A stretch of 64,000 nt of DNA from Roseiarcus sp963758335. GTDB lineage: Bacteria > Pseudomonadota > Alphaproteobacteria > Rhizobiales > Beijerinckiaceae. The stretch spans positions 682,001 through 746,000 of the forward strand of contig CAVWVF010000002.1 in assembly GCA_963758335.1 (NCBI GenBank). The letters run 5' to 3'. Every line of letters starts with the position of its first letter. Positions within the stretch are counted from its first letter, which is position 1. The notes under the pieces are model-generated. The model made no database searches. It was not told the origin of the DNA and saw nothing but the letters and a program-made list of their open reading frames with translations. Of this stretch, positions 37,026-45,573 are shown one piece after another. Both the position numbers and the translations under genes were made by a program.

Positions 37026-37999
37026 TCACAGCGACCTCACTTTGATCCTCGTCGCCCTTTCCGCAGTGAGGCGGTTACGCAGCGGCATTCCAAACACTTC
37101 CGATTGAATCTCGAACACGTCGCCTATCTGTGTCCTCACCCCCTCGCTGAACGACAAGGTCGCCGTTCCAAAGAAGTGGACGTGGACGTCGCCCGGCCGC
37201 CGGAACAACCGGTACTTGAAATGGTGCGCTTCCAGATTGGCGATGGAGTGCGCCATGTTCTGTTCGCCGGACAGAAATGCTCGTTTCCAGATCACTTTCC
37301 TGCCCCGTCGAATGCGAGAGATTCCTTGAATGTCCAGCGGCAACTCGCCGACCAGCAGCTCTGGACCGAGACTAGCAGGCCACAATTTTGAATGCGCGAG
37401 CCAGAGATAGTTCTGTCGCTCGGTGAGATGATCAGAGAATTCGTTGCCGAGCGCGAAACCGATTCGGACCGGAGCCGCAGCTCCATCGATGACGTAAATT
37501 CCAACGATCTCCGGTTCTTCGCCAGCGTCGAGAGAAAAAGCAGGGCTTGCTAGATCTCCTTCTGGTTGCGCCAAGATAGAGCCGTCCACTCGGGCTGCGC
37601 GCCCGTCTCCCCCTTTTTCGGCTTTCCGCCCTCGTGGCCGAGCCTGAACATTCGGAGGGACGGGACGCAATGCACCGGGATCTGGCCGAGCCCGGAAAAC
37701 TGACCGATTCCATGCGCAGAGCCCAGGTGCGTCAGACCGGTCCCGGAGACGACGACGTGGGCAGGATCCTTGTGATCGATCGGCGGCAAAACGCGCCGTT
37801 CCTTCAAAGCCCGCTCGAGATCGACCGGTTTGCCCAGCCCCCGATCGGCAATCAATCTGCGGATCGGAATGCTCAATTCAATCGCCTGTCGGGCCAGATC
37901 CAGCGTTGTGCGCGAGCCTTTTACCAGCCGGCTTTCGCCCCGCGCTGTGACAGCCAGCGCCCGCTTGCCGTGATCGTCAACGAGTTGCGTCAACCGCAA
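37026..37999 (-). pseudogene. AraD1-family (FAH superfamily) sugar-acid enzyme, frameshifted
   Basis: The likely start is TTG 37999 (MRLTQLVDDHGKRALAVTA) with GGAAGG upstream, overlapping the end of the HAD gene. The first frame runs to LRMFRLGHEGGKPKKGE and GAQPEW. Near 37582-37592 it shifts, and the other frame gives SPAFSLDAGEEPEIVGIYVI, GNEFSDHLTERQNYLWLAHS, KLWPASLGPELLVGELPLDI and HFKYRLFRRPGDVHVHFFGT to 37026. Together this is a complete AraD1 protein of about 325 residues. AraD1 enzymes dehydrate 2-keto-3-deoxy sugar acids. It is the last gene of the minus-strand arm of the sugar-acid cluster. The catalytic half is present but out of frame. Confidence 0.75.
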
Positions 38000-38682
38000 A
38001 CCCGACTTCCTTCCACTTTTGCACACATCCTACGTTCGATTAGGACAAATATCCGCGGATCGGTGAAATCGCTCGCGACGAAGCTCGCGCCCGCGTGCGT
38101 TAAGGCCCTCTCGTCGAGCGACGTGGTGAGGCCGACCACTGCAAGGCCAGCGGCCGTGGCTGCGCGAACTCCGGGCTCGGAATCCTCGAATGCGACCGAA
38201 CGCGACGCGGCTGAGTCGATCAGCTCAAGAGCTTTGAGATATGGCAGTGGGTCCGGCTTCGCGCAGGAAAGTTCCGAGCCAATAACCAGAGTCGGGAGTC
38301 GCTCCTCGAACCCAAGCGCCGCGAGCACCGCTTCCGCATTTGCGCGCGGCCCATTGGTCACGACGGCCCGTTTCAAGCCAAGTCTGTCGGCGAAGTCGAG
38401 CAGCCCGACCGCGCCCGCTATGGGCTCGACGTCGCCGAGAGCCGCGCGATAGAGTGCCTCCTTTTCCTCGAGTATCGCGCGCTGTCTCGCGAGCGGCAGG
38501 TGCGAGAGAAAAACCTTGCCGATCACCTCGTTCGAGGCGCCATGGATGTTCTTGCTATAAGCAGCTTGGTCCAGGGCGACGCCATGCGGCGCGAAAACGC
38601 GCTGGAAGGCGGCCATGTGTTTCGCGTCGCTGTCGACAAGCGTTCCATCAAGATCGAAAAGAAGCGCCGCTCCTCCAATCAC
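37990..38682 (-). CDS. HAD-family sugar-phosphatase-like hydrolase
   Basis: The start is GTG 38682, overlapping the TGA of the dehydratase gene (GTGA), which implies coupled translation. The 230 residues show all HAD motifs: LLFDLDGTLVDSD (motif I aspartates), KRAVVTNGPR (motif II Thr), the lysine in SCAKPDPLPYLKALE and VAFEDSEPGV (motif IV). A helical cap of the beta-phosphoglucomutase/phosphatase type lies between motifs I and II. It may hydrolyse a sugar phosphate or, less likely, act as a mutase. Sitting within a sugar-acid operon, it probably removes phosphate from a pathway intermediate or by-product. Confidence 0.85.
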   Translation of the reverse strand: MIGGAALLFDLDGTLVDSDAKHMAAFQRVFAPHGVALDQAAYSKNIHGASNEVIGKVFLSHLPLARQRAILEEKEALYRAALGDVEPIAGAVGLLDFADRLGLKRAVVTNGPRANAEAVLAALGFEERLPTLVIGSELSCAKPDPLPYLKALELIDSAASRSVAFEDSEPGVRAATAAGLAVVGLTTSLDERALTHAGASFVASDFTDPRIFVLIERRMCAKVEGSRVCG

Positions 38683-40199
38683 ATCGTCGCCCCGATCTGC
38701 CAGGGCGTAAACTCGGCTTCGCCATAACCGAGTTGCTCGGACTTCGTGCGTGCGCCCGACGCGACCGCCAGAATCATATCGAAGATTTCCTTGCCCTTGT
38801 CCTCGATCGCGACCCCGTCGAGCACGTCGCCGCAATTGATATCCATATCCTCTATCATCCTCCGATAGATATCGGTGTTGGTCGCAAGCTTGATCGAGGG
38901 TGTCGGCTTGCACCCATAGGCTGAGCCGCGTCCCGTTGTGAACGCCAGAATGTTGGCGCCGCCCGCAACCTGTCCTGTTGCGGACACCGGATCATACCCG
39001 GGTGTATCCATGAACACGAAGCCCTTGGAGTCGACCTGCTCGGCGTATTTGTAGACCGCGTTCAGCGGCGTCGTTCCGCCCTTCGCCGCAGCACCGAGCG
39101 ACTTCTCCAAAATGGTCGTCAAACCGCCCGCCTTGTTTCCCGGCGAGGGGTTGTTATTCATTTCGCCTCTGTTGCGGGCGCAGTAGTCTTCCCACCACCG
39201 AATTCGTTCGACCAGCTGACGCCCCACATCCGGAGTCGCCGCGCGACGAGTGAGAAGATGCTCAGCGCCATAGATTTCAGGAGTCTCGGAGAGGATCGCC
39301 GTGCCGCCGTGACGCACGAGAATGTCCACCGCCGCTCCCAGAGAGGGATTGGCGGTTATGCCCGAATAGCCGTCCGATCCACCGCATTGAAGCGCCAGCG
39401 TCAGGGCGCTGGCTGGCGCAGGCTCCCGACGCGCCCGATTGAGCAAGGGCAACATCGCGCGGAGCCGTTCCATGCCGGCTTCGATCGTCCTGCGGGTGCC
39501 GCCGGTCGCCTGGATGGTAAGGCTCTGGAACGCATCGCCCTCGACAACGCCGTATTCCTCTTTCATCCGACCTATCTGAAACACTTCGCAGCCAAGGCCG
39601 ACCATCAGCGTTGCGCCCACGTTGGGATTGGCGGCGTAGCCCCACTCGGTGCGCATCAGCGCCTCGAAGCCCTCGCCTCTAGAGGCCATACCGCAACCGG
39701 TGCCGTGCACCAGCGGAATGACGCCGTCGACGTTTGGATAGTCGACGAGCATCCCCGAGCGCTCAACCTCGCGCGCGATGAGGCGCGCGGTCGTGGCAGA
39801 GCAATTCACTGAGGTCAGGATCGCCAGATAATTCCGCGTACCGACCTTGCCGTTCGATCGGCGGAAACCCTGGAATGTGGGTTGGTCCCCGACCGCAGTG
39901 ATGGGTTCGGGCCGCGCATCCTCGCCAAAATGATAGTCGCGAACGAACTCCTTTACCGCGCAATTGTGCTCATGCACCCACTCGCCCGGCGCTATCGGCC
40001 GCGAGGCGAACCCGATGATTTGTCCGAATTTCCGAACGGGCGCGTCCGACTGAATGGGAGCCGCGGCCATCTTGTGACCCTTCGGGATTCGTTCTCGCGT
40101 TGTAACTCCAGGCAGGGCGGTCGCCCCAGCCGGGAATTCGTCAACCGCGATGATCACATTATCTGAGGCATTGAGTCGCAGGGCGCGAGGCGTTGTCAT
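38679..40199 (-). CDS. UxaA-family (altronate/galactarate-type) dehydratase
   Basis: 506 residues from ATG 40199 (GGGAG upstream). The N-terminal SAF-like domain (about 1-95) includes HKMAAAPIQSDAPVRKFGQI and ends EWVHEHNCAV. The main domain shows GFRRSNGKVGTRNYLAIL, VNCSATTARLIAREV, VIPLVHGTGCGM, CGGSDGYSGITANPSLGAAV and NPSPGNKAGGLTTILEKSLG. Family members are iron-dependent and dehydrate altronate or galactarate to 2-keto-3-deoxy acids. It is followed by the overlapping HAD gene. Substrate cannot be fixed from sequence; an aldonate or aldarate is likely. Confidence 0.87.
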   Translation of the reverse strand: MTTPRALRLNASDNVIIAVDEFPAGATALPGVTTRERIPKGHKMAAAPIQSDAPVRKFGQIIGFASRPIAPGEWVHEHNCAVKEFVRDYHFGEDARPEPITAVGDQPTFQGFRRSNGKVGTRNYLAILTSVNCSATTARLIAREVERSGMLVDYPNVDGVIPLVHGTGCGMASRGEGFEALMRTEWGYAANPNVGATLMVGLGCEVFQIGRMKEEYGVVEGDAFQSLTIQATGGTRRTIEAGMERLRAMLPLLNRARREPAPASALTLALQCGGSDGYSGITANPSLGAAVDILVRHGGTAILSETPEIYGAEHLLTRRAATPDVGRQLVERIRWWEDYCARNRGEMNNNPSPGNKAGGLTTILEKSLGAAAKGGTTPLNAVYKYAEQVDSKGFVFMDTPGYDPVSATGQVAGGANILAFTTGRGSAYGCKPTPSIKLATNTDIYRRMIEDMDINCGDVLDGVAIEDKGKEIFDMILAVASGARTKSEQLGYGEAEFTPWQIGATM

Positions 40200-40230
40200 G
40201 GCTCCCTTTCTCAGCTTGACCCTGTTCTTG

Positions 40231-40899
40231 TTACGCACAGAACATCTCTGGTTTCTGGCGCGCAACCGTTTCCAGGATATGGCCGGTTACGCTGAGATGC
40301 CGCGTCATTGCTTTGCGCGCCGCTCCGGCGTCGCCGCGCTCGACCGCCGCAACAATCGCTTCATGTTCGCGAAGCACTTCACGGATTCGACCCGGGGGCG
40401 ACATCAGCAGGCGTCGCACGCGCTCAAGATGAACCCGCAGGCCGTCAAGGATCTCGCTCGCTCTGGCCATTCCAAGGCGCGCGGTTAAAATTTGATGGAA
40501 AGCGACATCGGCAGCGTAAAATATTGCGCGGTCATCCGCTTGCACCGCTAATTTCGCCTCCTCCAAATTCGCGGCGAGCGCATCTTTGTCCGACCAACTC
40601 ATCCGGCGCGCCGCCACGGCCGCGATCTCGCCCTCCAATGCGGCGCGGATAAAAAGGCGCTCCCGAACGTCGTTGATCGAAATCCTGGAAACGAAGGATC
40701 CGTGCTGGGGCGCGACGTCAACAAGCCGATCATAGGCGAGCCGGCTCACCGCTGCCGAGACTGGAAAGCGTGACACTCCGAGCCTCTCGCAGATCGTCGA
40801 TTTGTCGATAAGGCAACCCGGCTCGAGGGCGCCAGTCAAAATCGCCTCTTTCAATTCGCCGTAGACGGCGTCCGCCTTTGAATAGGCGTCCTTGGCCAC
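40231..40899 (-). CDS. GntR-family regulator (FadR/FCD type)
   Basis: 222 residues. An N-terminal winged helix (VYGELKEAILTGALEPGCLI, LGVSRFPVSAAVSRLAYDRL, GSFVSRI) is followed by an all-helical FCD ligand domain with the metal-binding set around ADVAFHQILTARLG, REHEAIVAAVERGD and MTRHLSVTGHILE. FCD regulators bind small organic or sugar acids and leave their operator when the ligand is present. It stands at the head of the minus-strand arm, divergent from the FAH dehydratase gene, and should control both. The palindrome at 40946-40957 is the obvious operator candidate. Confidence 0.9.
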   Translation of the reverse strand: MAKDAYSKADAVYGELKEAILTGALEPGCLIDKSTICERLGVSRFPVSAAVSRLAYDRLVDVAPQHGSFVSRISINDVRERLFIRAALEGEIAAVAARRMSWSDKDALAANLEEAKLAVQADDRAIFYAADVAFHQILTARLGMARASEILDGLRVHLERVRRLLMSPPGRIREVLREHEAIVAAVERGDAGAARKAMTRHLSVTGHILETVARQKPEMFCA

Positions 40900-40945
40900 A
40901 GTTCCGCCCGCCTTATCGGGAAGCGGTCGACAACGCCCTTCCCGG

Positions 40946-40957
40946 CTAACATGTTAG
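40946..40957. promoter_or_regulatory. Perfect palindrome, putative GntR operator
   Basis: CTAACATGTTAG is a perfect 12-bp palindrome 47 bp upstream of the regulator gene and 61 bp upstream of the divergent dehydratase gene. The size and AT-rich symmetric form fit FadR-type operators. Confidence 0.6.
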
Positions 40958-41017
40958 AGGCTAGAGAGGCGCCGGGGCGGCGTCAATGCTGTTCGCGTCG
41001 CTCGCTCGGGAGGAGAC

Positions 41018-42196
41018 ATGACACTGCTTGCGCTACCGGAGGAGTTGACGCTGCCAGACGATGGGTTCGTGGGAGCGTTAGCCGGGCGGGTCTGGCGCGC
41101 AGACGTCGAAGGACCGTCCATCGTTTCAGTCAGATCCGACGGCATCTTCGACGTGAGCGCCGATTTTCCAACGATGCGCGACCTTTGCGAGCAGCCGTCT
41201 CCTGCCGAGGCCCTCCGCTCCGCCCAAGGCCCGCAACTCGGAGCGATATCCGATATCCTAGCCAATACTCCGCGGAAGGAGCGAGCGGGAGGGCAGCCAT
41301 TCCTTTTGGCTCCAATCGACCTTCAGGCGATCAAGGCGGCGGGCGTTACTTTCGCCCGGTCGCTGCTCGAGCGCGTCATCGAAGAGCGCGCTCGCGGGGA
41401 TCCTGAGCATGCCCTGGCCACGCGCATAGCAATCGAAGCTGCGGCCGGCGGAGAACTCCGCGGCTTCAAGCCGGGGTCTCCGGCCGCGATGCGGCTCAAA
41501 GAAGCGCTGATCGAGGCTGGCGCCTGGTCGCAATACCTTGAAGTTGGCATTGGTCCGGATGCAGAAGTCTTCACCAAGGGTCAACCGATGAGCGCGGTCG
41601 GCTGCGGCGACGACGCGGGTTTCCATGGCGCCTCGCGTTGGAACAACCCCGAGCCGGAAGTTGCGGTTGTCGTCGCATCGAGCGGGGGGATTGTCGGCGC
41701 GACCCTCGCCAACGATGTTAACCTGCGCGATTTCGAAGGCCGTTCGGCGCTCCTGTTGGGCAGGGCGAAGGACCAGAACTCGAGCTGCGCGATCGGTCCC
41801 TTCCTGCGCTTTTTCGACGCCACCTTCACCCTCGACGACATTCGGACGGCGTCAATCTCGTTGAAAGTCGAAGGCGAGGACAAGTTTCTCCTCGAAAGCC
41901 GCTCGTCAATGGCGGAGATAAGCCGCGACCCCGTCGATCTCGTCGCGCAGACGATCGGGCCGAGCCACGCCTATCCCGACGGGTTCGTCCTTCTGCTCGG
42001 AACAATGTTCGCGCCAGTCGCAGACCGCGCAGAGCCTGGAATGGGCTTCACACACAGGCCAGGCGATATCGTCACAATCGGCACGGAAAAGCTCGGTCGG
42101 CTCGTCAACCGGATGAGACCTTGCGAGGAATGCGAACGGTGGACGTTCGGGACCGGCGCTCTGATGCGCAATCTCGCGCGCCGGGGGTTGATTTGA
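41018..42196 (+). CDS. FAH-family 2-keto-3-deoxy sugar acid dehydratase
   Basis: 392 residues from ATG 41018 with GGAGG upstream. The FAH catalytic domain occupies the C-terminal two thirds: AAGVTFARSLLERVIEERAR, EPEVAVVVASSGGIVGATLA, NDVNLRDFEGRSALLLGRAK and TIGPSHAYPDGFVLLLGTMF. The PEPEV and ND-N residues are metal ligands in the family. Relatives of this length and N-terminal extension dehydrate 2-keto-3-deoxy-pentonate or -hexarate to a semialdehyde. It is followed by the matching semialdehyde dehydrogenase (44-bp gap), which supports this role. It appears to be a second FAH-superfamily enzyme beside the AraD1 gene. Confidence 0.8.
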   Translation: MTLLALPEELTLPDDGFVGALAGRVWRADVEGPSIVSVRSDGIFDVSADFPTMRDLCEQPSPAEALRSAQGPQLGAISDILANTPRKERAGGQPFLLAPIDLQAIKAAGVTFARSLLERVIEERARGDPEHALATRIAIEAAAGGELRGFKPGSPAAMRLKEALIEAGAWSQYLEVGIGPDAEVFTKGQPMSAVGCGDDAGFHGASRWNNPEPEVAVVVASSGGIVGATLANDVNLRDFEGRSALLLGRAKDQNSSCAIGPFLRFFDATFTLDDIRTASISLKVEGEDKFLLESRSSMAEISRDPVDLVAQTIGPSHAYPDGFVLLLGTMFAPVADRAEPGMGFTHRPGDIVTIGTEKLGRLVNRMRPCEECERWTFGTGALMRNLARRGLI

Positions 42197-42239
42197 TGAT
42201 GCTCGGCGGACAATGTCGGTGTCGAAAACGGGATGAATC

Positions 42240-43679
42240 ATGAGCGCCCTGCACAAGAACCTCATCGCCGGTGAGTGGGTAGACGGCGTAGGCGTCTCCA
42301 CGAACGTCAATCCATCGGACATAAACGACATCGTCGGGGAATACGCTCAGGCCGACACCGATCAGACTGACGCTGCGATAAGGGCCGCCCGCGCCACCTT
42401 CCCGGCCTGGTCGTGCAAAACGCCGCAGGAGAGGCACGATATTCTGTTGCGGGCTTCCGCGGAAATCCTCGCTAGGCGGGACGATCTCGGCCGTCTCCTG
42501 GCCCGCGAAGAGGGCAAGACGCTGCCCGAGGCGGTCGGCGAGGTCGCCCGGGCCGGCCAGATCTTTGATTTCTTCGCCGGCGAGGCGCTGAGAATCCCTG
42601 GCGAGAAGTTCGCTTCCGTGCGCCCAAACATCGATATCGAGGCGACGCGCGAGTTTGTCGGCGTGATCGGAATCATCTCCCCTTGGAATTTTCCGATGGC
42701 GATTCCAGCCTGGAAGATCGCGCCGGCGCTCGCTTACGGCAACACGGTCGTTTTCAAGCCGGCCGATCTCGTGCCTGGCTCGGCTCACTCGCTCGCCGAG
42801 ATCATCGTTCGCGCCGGCATCCCCAAAGGCGTCTTCAACCTCGTGATGGGGCGCGGCTCGGTCGTCGGCCAGGCGATCCTCGACCACAAGCAAGTCGACG
42901 CCGTCACCTTCACAGGCTCGGTCGCGACCGGTCGGCGCGTCGCCGCCGCCTGCGCCGGCGCGATGCGCAAGTTCCAGCTTGAAATGGGTGGCAAGAACCC
43001 GATCGTCGTGCTTGCCGACGCCGATTTGCCGAATGCGGTCGAGTGCGTGGTGAACGGCGCCTATTTCTCGACCGGACAGCGCTGCACAGCGTCATCGCGA
43101 GTCATTGTCGAGGAATCGGTCTACACGCGGTTCGCAGGCCTCCTCACGGAGCGCATGCGGGCGCTCGTGGTCGACGACGCGCTCAAGGCCGGAACCCATA
43201 TCGGGCCCGTGGTCGATGAAGCACAACTCGATCAGGACCTCTCCTATCTGGAGATCGGTCGGAACGAGGGCGCTAGACTTGCCCTCGGCGGCGAACGGCT
43301 CAACCGAGCAACGCCCGGCTTCTACATGGCGCCGGCGCTGTTCGTCGACGCCGACAATTCCATGCGCATCTCGCGCGAGGAGATTTTCGGCCCGGTTGCG
43401 ACGATGATCCCTGCGCGCGATTACGACCATGCGCTCACGATCGCCAACGACACCGACTTCGGCCTCTGCGCCGGCATTTGCACGACGAGCCTGAAGCGCG
43501 CGTCTCATTTCAAGCGCAACTCCGAAGCCGGCATGGTCATGGTCAACCTGCCGACGGCCGGCGTCGATTACCACGCCCCGTTTGGGGGGCGCAAAGGCTC
43601 GAGCCTGGGCCCGCGCGAGCAGGGACGCTACGCGGCGGAGTTCTACACAACCGTGAAGACGGCTTACACGCTGGCATAA
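42240..43679 (+). CDS. 2-oxoglutarate semialdehyde dehydrogenase-type aldehyde dehydrogenase
   Basis: 479 residues, a complete ALDH. NAD-binding and catalytic signs are IGIISPWNFPMAIPAWKIAP, VFKPADLVPGSAHSLAEII, VTFTGSVATGRRVA, the Glu in QLEMGGKNPIVVL and the catalytic Cys in STGQRCTASSRVIVEE. The end AGVDYHAPFGGRKGSSLGPR with EFYTTVKTAY is typical of 2,5-dioxopentanoate (ketoglutarate semialdehyde) dehydrogenases. It would deliver 2-oxoglutarate to the TCA cycle. The upstream dehydratase and downstream kinase are in the same direction. Confidence 0.87.
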   Translation: MSALHKNLIAGEWVDGVGVSTNVNPSDINDIVGEYAQADTDQTDAAIRAARATFPAWSCKTPQERHDILLRASAEILARRDDLGRLLAREEGKTLPEAVGEVARAGQIFDFFAGEALRIPGEKFASVRPNIDIEATREFVGVIGIISPWNFPMAIPAWKIAPALAYGNTVVFKPADLVPGSAHSLAEIIVRAGIPKGVFNLVMGRGSVVGQAILDHKQVDAVTFTGSVATGRRVAAACAGAMRKFQLEMGGKNPIVVLADADLPNAVECVVNGAYFSTGQRCTASSRVIVEESVYTRFAGLLTERMRALVVDDALKAGTHIGPVVDEAQLDQDLSYLEIGRNEGARLALGGERLNRATPGFYMAPALFVDADNSMRISREEIFGPVATMIPARDYDHALTIANDTDFGLCAGICTTSLKRASHFKRNSEAGMVMVNLPTAGVDYHAPFGGRKGSSLGPREQGRYAAEFYTTVKTAYTLA

Positions 43680-43705
43680 GACCGGCATCGGGGGCGAAGC
43701 AAGAC

Positions 43706-44638
43706 ATGATCCTGATCTCCGGCGAGGCGCTGATCGACCTCATTCCCGACCCGGTTAAACAGAACGCCTACGATGCGGTGCTCGGCGGTTCGCCCTATAA
43801 CGTCGCAATTGGTCTCGCCCGGCTCGGTTCGCAAACCGCGTTCGTGTCGCGCATTTCCTCAGACGGCAACGGCGAAGCACTGGCGGCTGGCCTCGCTGGC
43901 AACGGCGTCGATCTCGCCTTTGTGTTGCGCGACAAGCGACCCTCGCCGCTCGCCTTCGTGATGCGCGGAACGGCCAAGACCGGCTCGCGCTACTCGTTCT
44001 ATCTCGACGCGACCTCTTTCGACGGTCCATGGCCCTTTCCGGCGACGTGGCCGAAAGACGCGCGCCATCTGCATGTCGGCTCCATTTCGGCGGTCGACCC
44101 GCGGCACGGCGAGCGCGTTGTCGAGGCGCTGAAGGCGGCCCGCCAACATGGAACGGTGAGCTACGATCCCAACATTCGGCCGTTGGTGACGCCGGATCGC
44201 GCATCCGTCGCCGCGCTGGTCGAGCGGCAGGCCTCGCTCGCCCATGTGATCAAGGCGAGCGAGGAAGACCTGCAATGGCTTTACCCCGGCCGTCCGGTGG
44301 AGGAGAGCCTAGCCGCTTGGGCGGCGATCGGTCCCCGCTTCTGCGTAGCAACTCTCGGCGAACGGGGGGGGCTCGCCATGCTCGATGGGGAGCGGGTGGA
44401 GGTCCCGGCCCCGCGCGTCGAGGTGGCCGACACGGTCGGAGCCGGCGACAGCTTCATGTCCGCCCTCCTGTCGGCCATGGATCGCGATTCCGCGCTCGGC
44501 GCCGGCGGGGGAGCGCCCAGCCGCGCCGCGCTTGAACGCTGGCTCAGGTTCGCTGCGGCCGCGTCGGCGATCACCTGCATGCGCAAGGGATCGGATCCGC
44601 CGACGCGAGCCGAGGTCGAGGTTGCGCTCCGAGTCTGA
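43706..44638 (+). CDS. PfkB-family carbohydrate kinase (fructokinase-like)
   Basis: 310 residues from ATG 43706. Typical ribokinase/PfkB marks are ISGEALIDLIPD, LGGSPYNVAIGLARLGSQTA with PfkB signature 1 (GNGEALAAGLAGNGVDLAFV), YDPNIRPLVTPDR, CVATLGERGGLAML and signature 2 with the catalytic Asp in VADTVGAGDSFMSALL. It phosphorylates a sugar or keto-deoxy acid with ATP. It is the last gene of the plus arm; together with the HAD phosphatase it may balance a phosphorylated branch of the pathway. Confidence 0.88.
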   Translation: MILISGEALIDLIPDPVKQNAYDAVLGGSPYNVAIGLARLGSQTAFVSRISSDGNGEALAAGLAGNGVDLAFVLRDKRPSPLAFVMRGTAKTGSRYSFYLDATSFDGPWPFPATWPKDARHLHVGSISAVDPRHGERVVEALKAARQHGTVSYDPNIRPLVTPDRASVAALVERQASLAHVIKASEEDLQWLYPGRPVEESLAAWAAIGPRFCVATLGERGGLAMLDGERVEVPAPRVEVADTVGAGDSFMSALLSAMDRDSALGAGGGAPSRAALERWLRFAAAASAITCMRKGSDPPTRAEVEVALRV

Positions 44639-44735
44639 CAAGTTTTATGATTGGACTTTAAGCGAACGCGGCGAGCGTTGCGGGGGACGTGCGACCAGTC
44701 TAAAACGCTGGTTGAACAGAAACAGGACGAAACGC

Positions 44736-45146
44736 ATGGCAATCACTGACGCTGCGTCGGGAAAGCGCCGTCCGCGGCCGCTGTCGCCTCACCTCAGCAT
44801 TTACAAATTCGCGATGACGATGGCGATGTCGATCGCCCATCGCATGAGCGGCGGCGCGCTCTACGTCGGCGTGTTGCTGCTCGCCTGGTTTCTCATCGCC
44901 GCCTCGGCGGACGCTGCAACCTTCGGCGTCTTTTCGGCCTTCATCGAGTCGGTCATCGGTCGGCTGGTCCTGTTCGGCTTCACCTGGGCGCTGTTTCATC
45001 ACCTGCTCGGAGGCGTACGGCATTTCATCTGGGACGCCGGCTACGGCATGGATGAACCGATTCGCGACCAACTGGCCTGGGCGACGCTGATCGGCGGCTT
45101 CGCGCTGACGATCGTCGTCTGGGCGATCGGCTACGCGGTGAGATAA
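44736..45146 (+). CDS. sdhC: Succinate dehydrogenase cytochrome b556 subunit
   Basis: 136 residues. The N-terminal signature PLSPHLSIYKFAMTMAMS with SIAHRMSGGALYVG and the haem-ligand region LFHHLLGGVRHFIWDAGY are standard for SdhC. Three membrane helices are visible. It anchors complex II, binds haem b and, with SdhD, ubiquinone. The gene starts 98 bp after the kinase and leads the sdh operon. Confidence 0.95.
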   Translation: MAITDAASGKRRPRPLSPHLSIYKFAMTMAMSIAHRMSGGALYVGVLLLAWFLIAASADAATFGVFSAFIESVIGRLVLFGFTWALFHHLLGGVRHFIWDAGYGMDEPIRDQLAWATLIGGFALTIVVWAIGYAVR

Positions 45147-45158
45147 GGGAGCTTCGCC

Positions 45159-45548
45159 ATGACTGACAATTCCGGCGGTCTGCGCACGCCCCTTGGACGG
45201 GTCCGCTTTCTCGGCGCCGCCCGCAACGGAACCGGCGAAGCCTGGCTCCAGCACGTGACCGCGCTTGCGCTGGTCCCGCTCAGCCTCTATTTCGTGTGGC
45301 TGCTGCTCGACCTCCTGCACATGGACTACAACGGCGTGCGCGCCGAGCTCGGGCGTCCCGTTCCGGCGATCCTGCTGCTGGCGTTCATTCTGTCGGGCGT
45401 CCTCCACATGGAGCTCGGCATGCGCTCCATCATCATCGACTATGTCGAGGGACGCAGCCGCGCCTGGGCGCTCCTCGCGAACACGCTCTTCGCCGCGCTG
45501 CTGGCGCTCGCCTGCGCCTACGCGACGCTGCGCATCAGTTTCACTTGA
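45159..45548 (+). CDS. sdhD: Succinate dehydrogenase membrane anchor subunit
   Basis: 129 residues with three helices. The start LRTPLGRVRFLGAARNGTGE and WLQHVTALALVPLSLYFVWL are conserved in alphaproteobacterial SdhD. The second-helix histidine region HMELGMRSIIIDYVEG is the partner haem/quinone site. It lies 12 bp behind sdhC. Confidence 0.94.
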   Translation: MTDNSGGLRTPLGRVRFLGAARNGTGEAWLQHVTALALVPLSLYFVWLLLDLLHMDYNGVRAELGRPVPAILLLAFILSGVLHMELGMRSIIIDYVEGRSRAWALLANTLFAALLALACAYATLRISFT

Positions 45549-45573
45549 AGCAACGACAGGACGGGACATCGCA

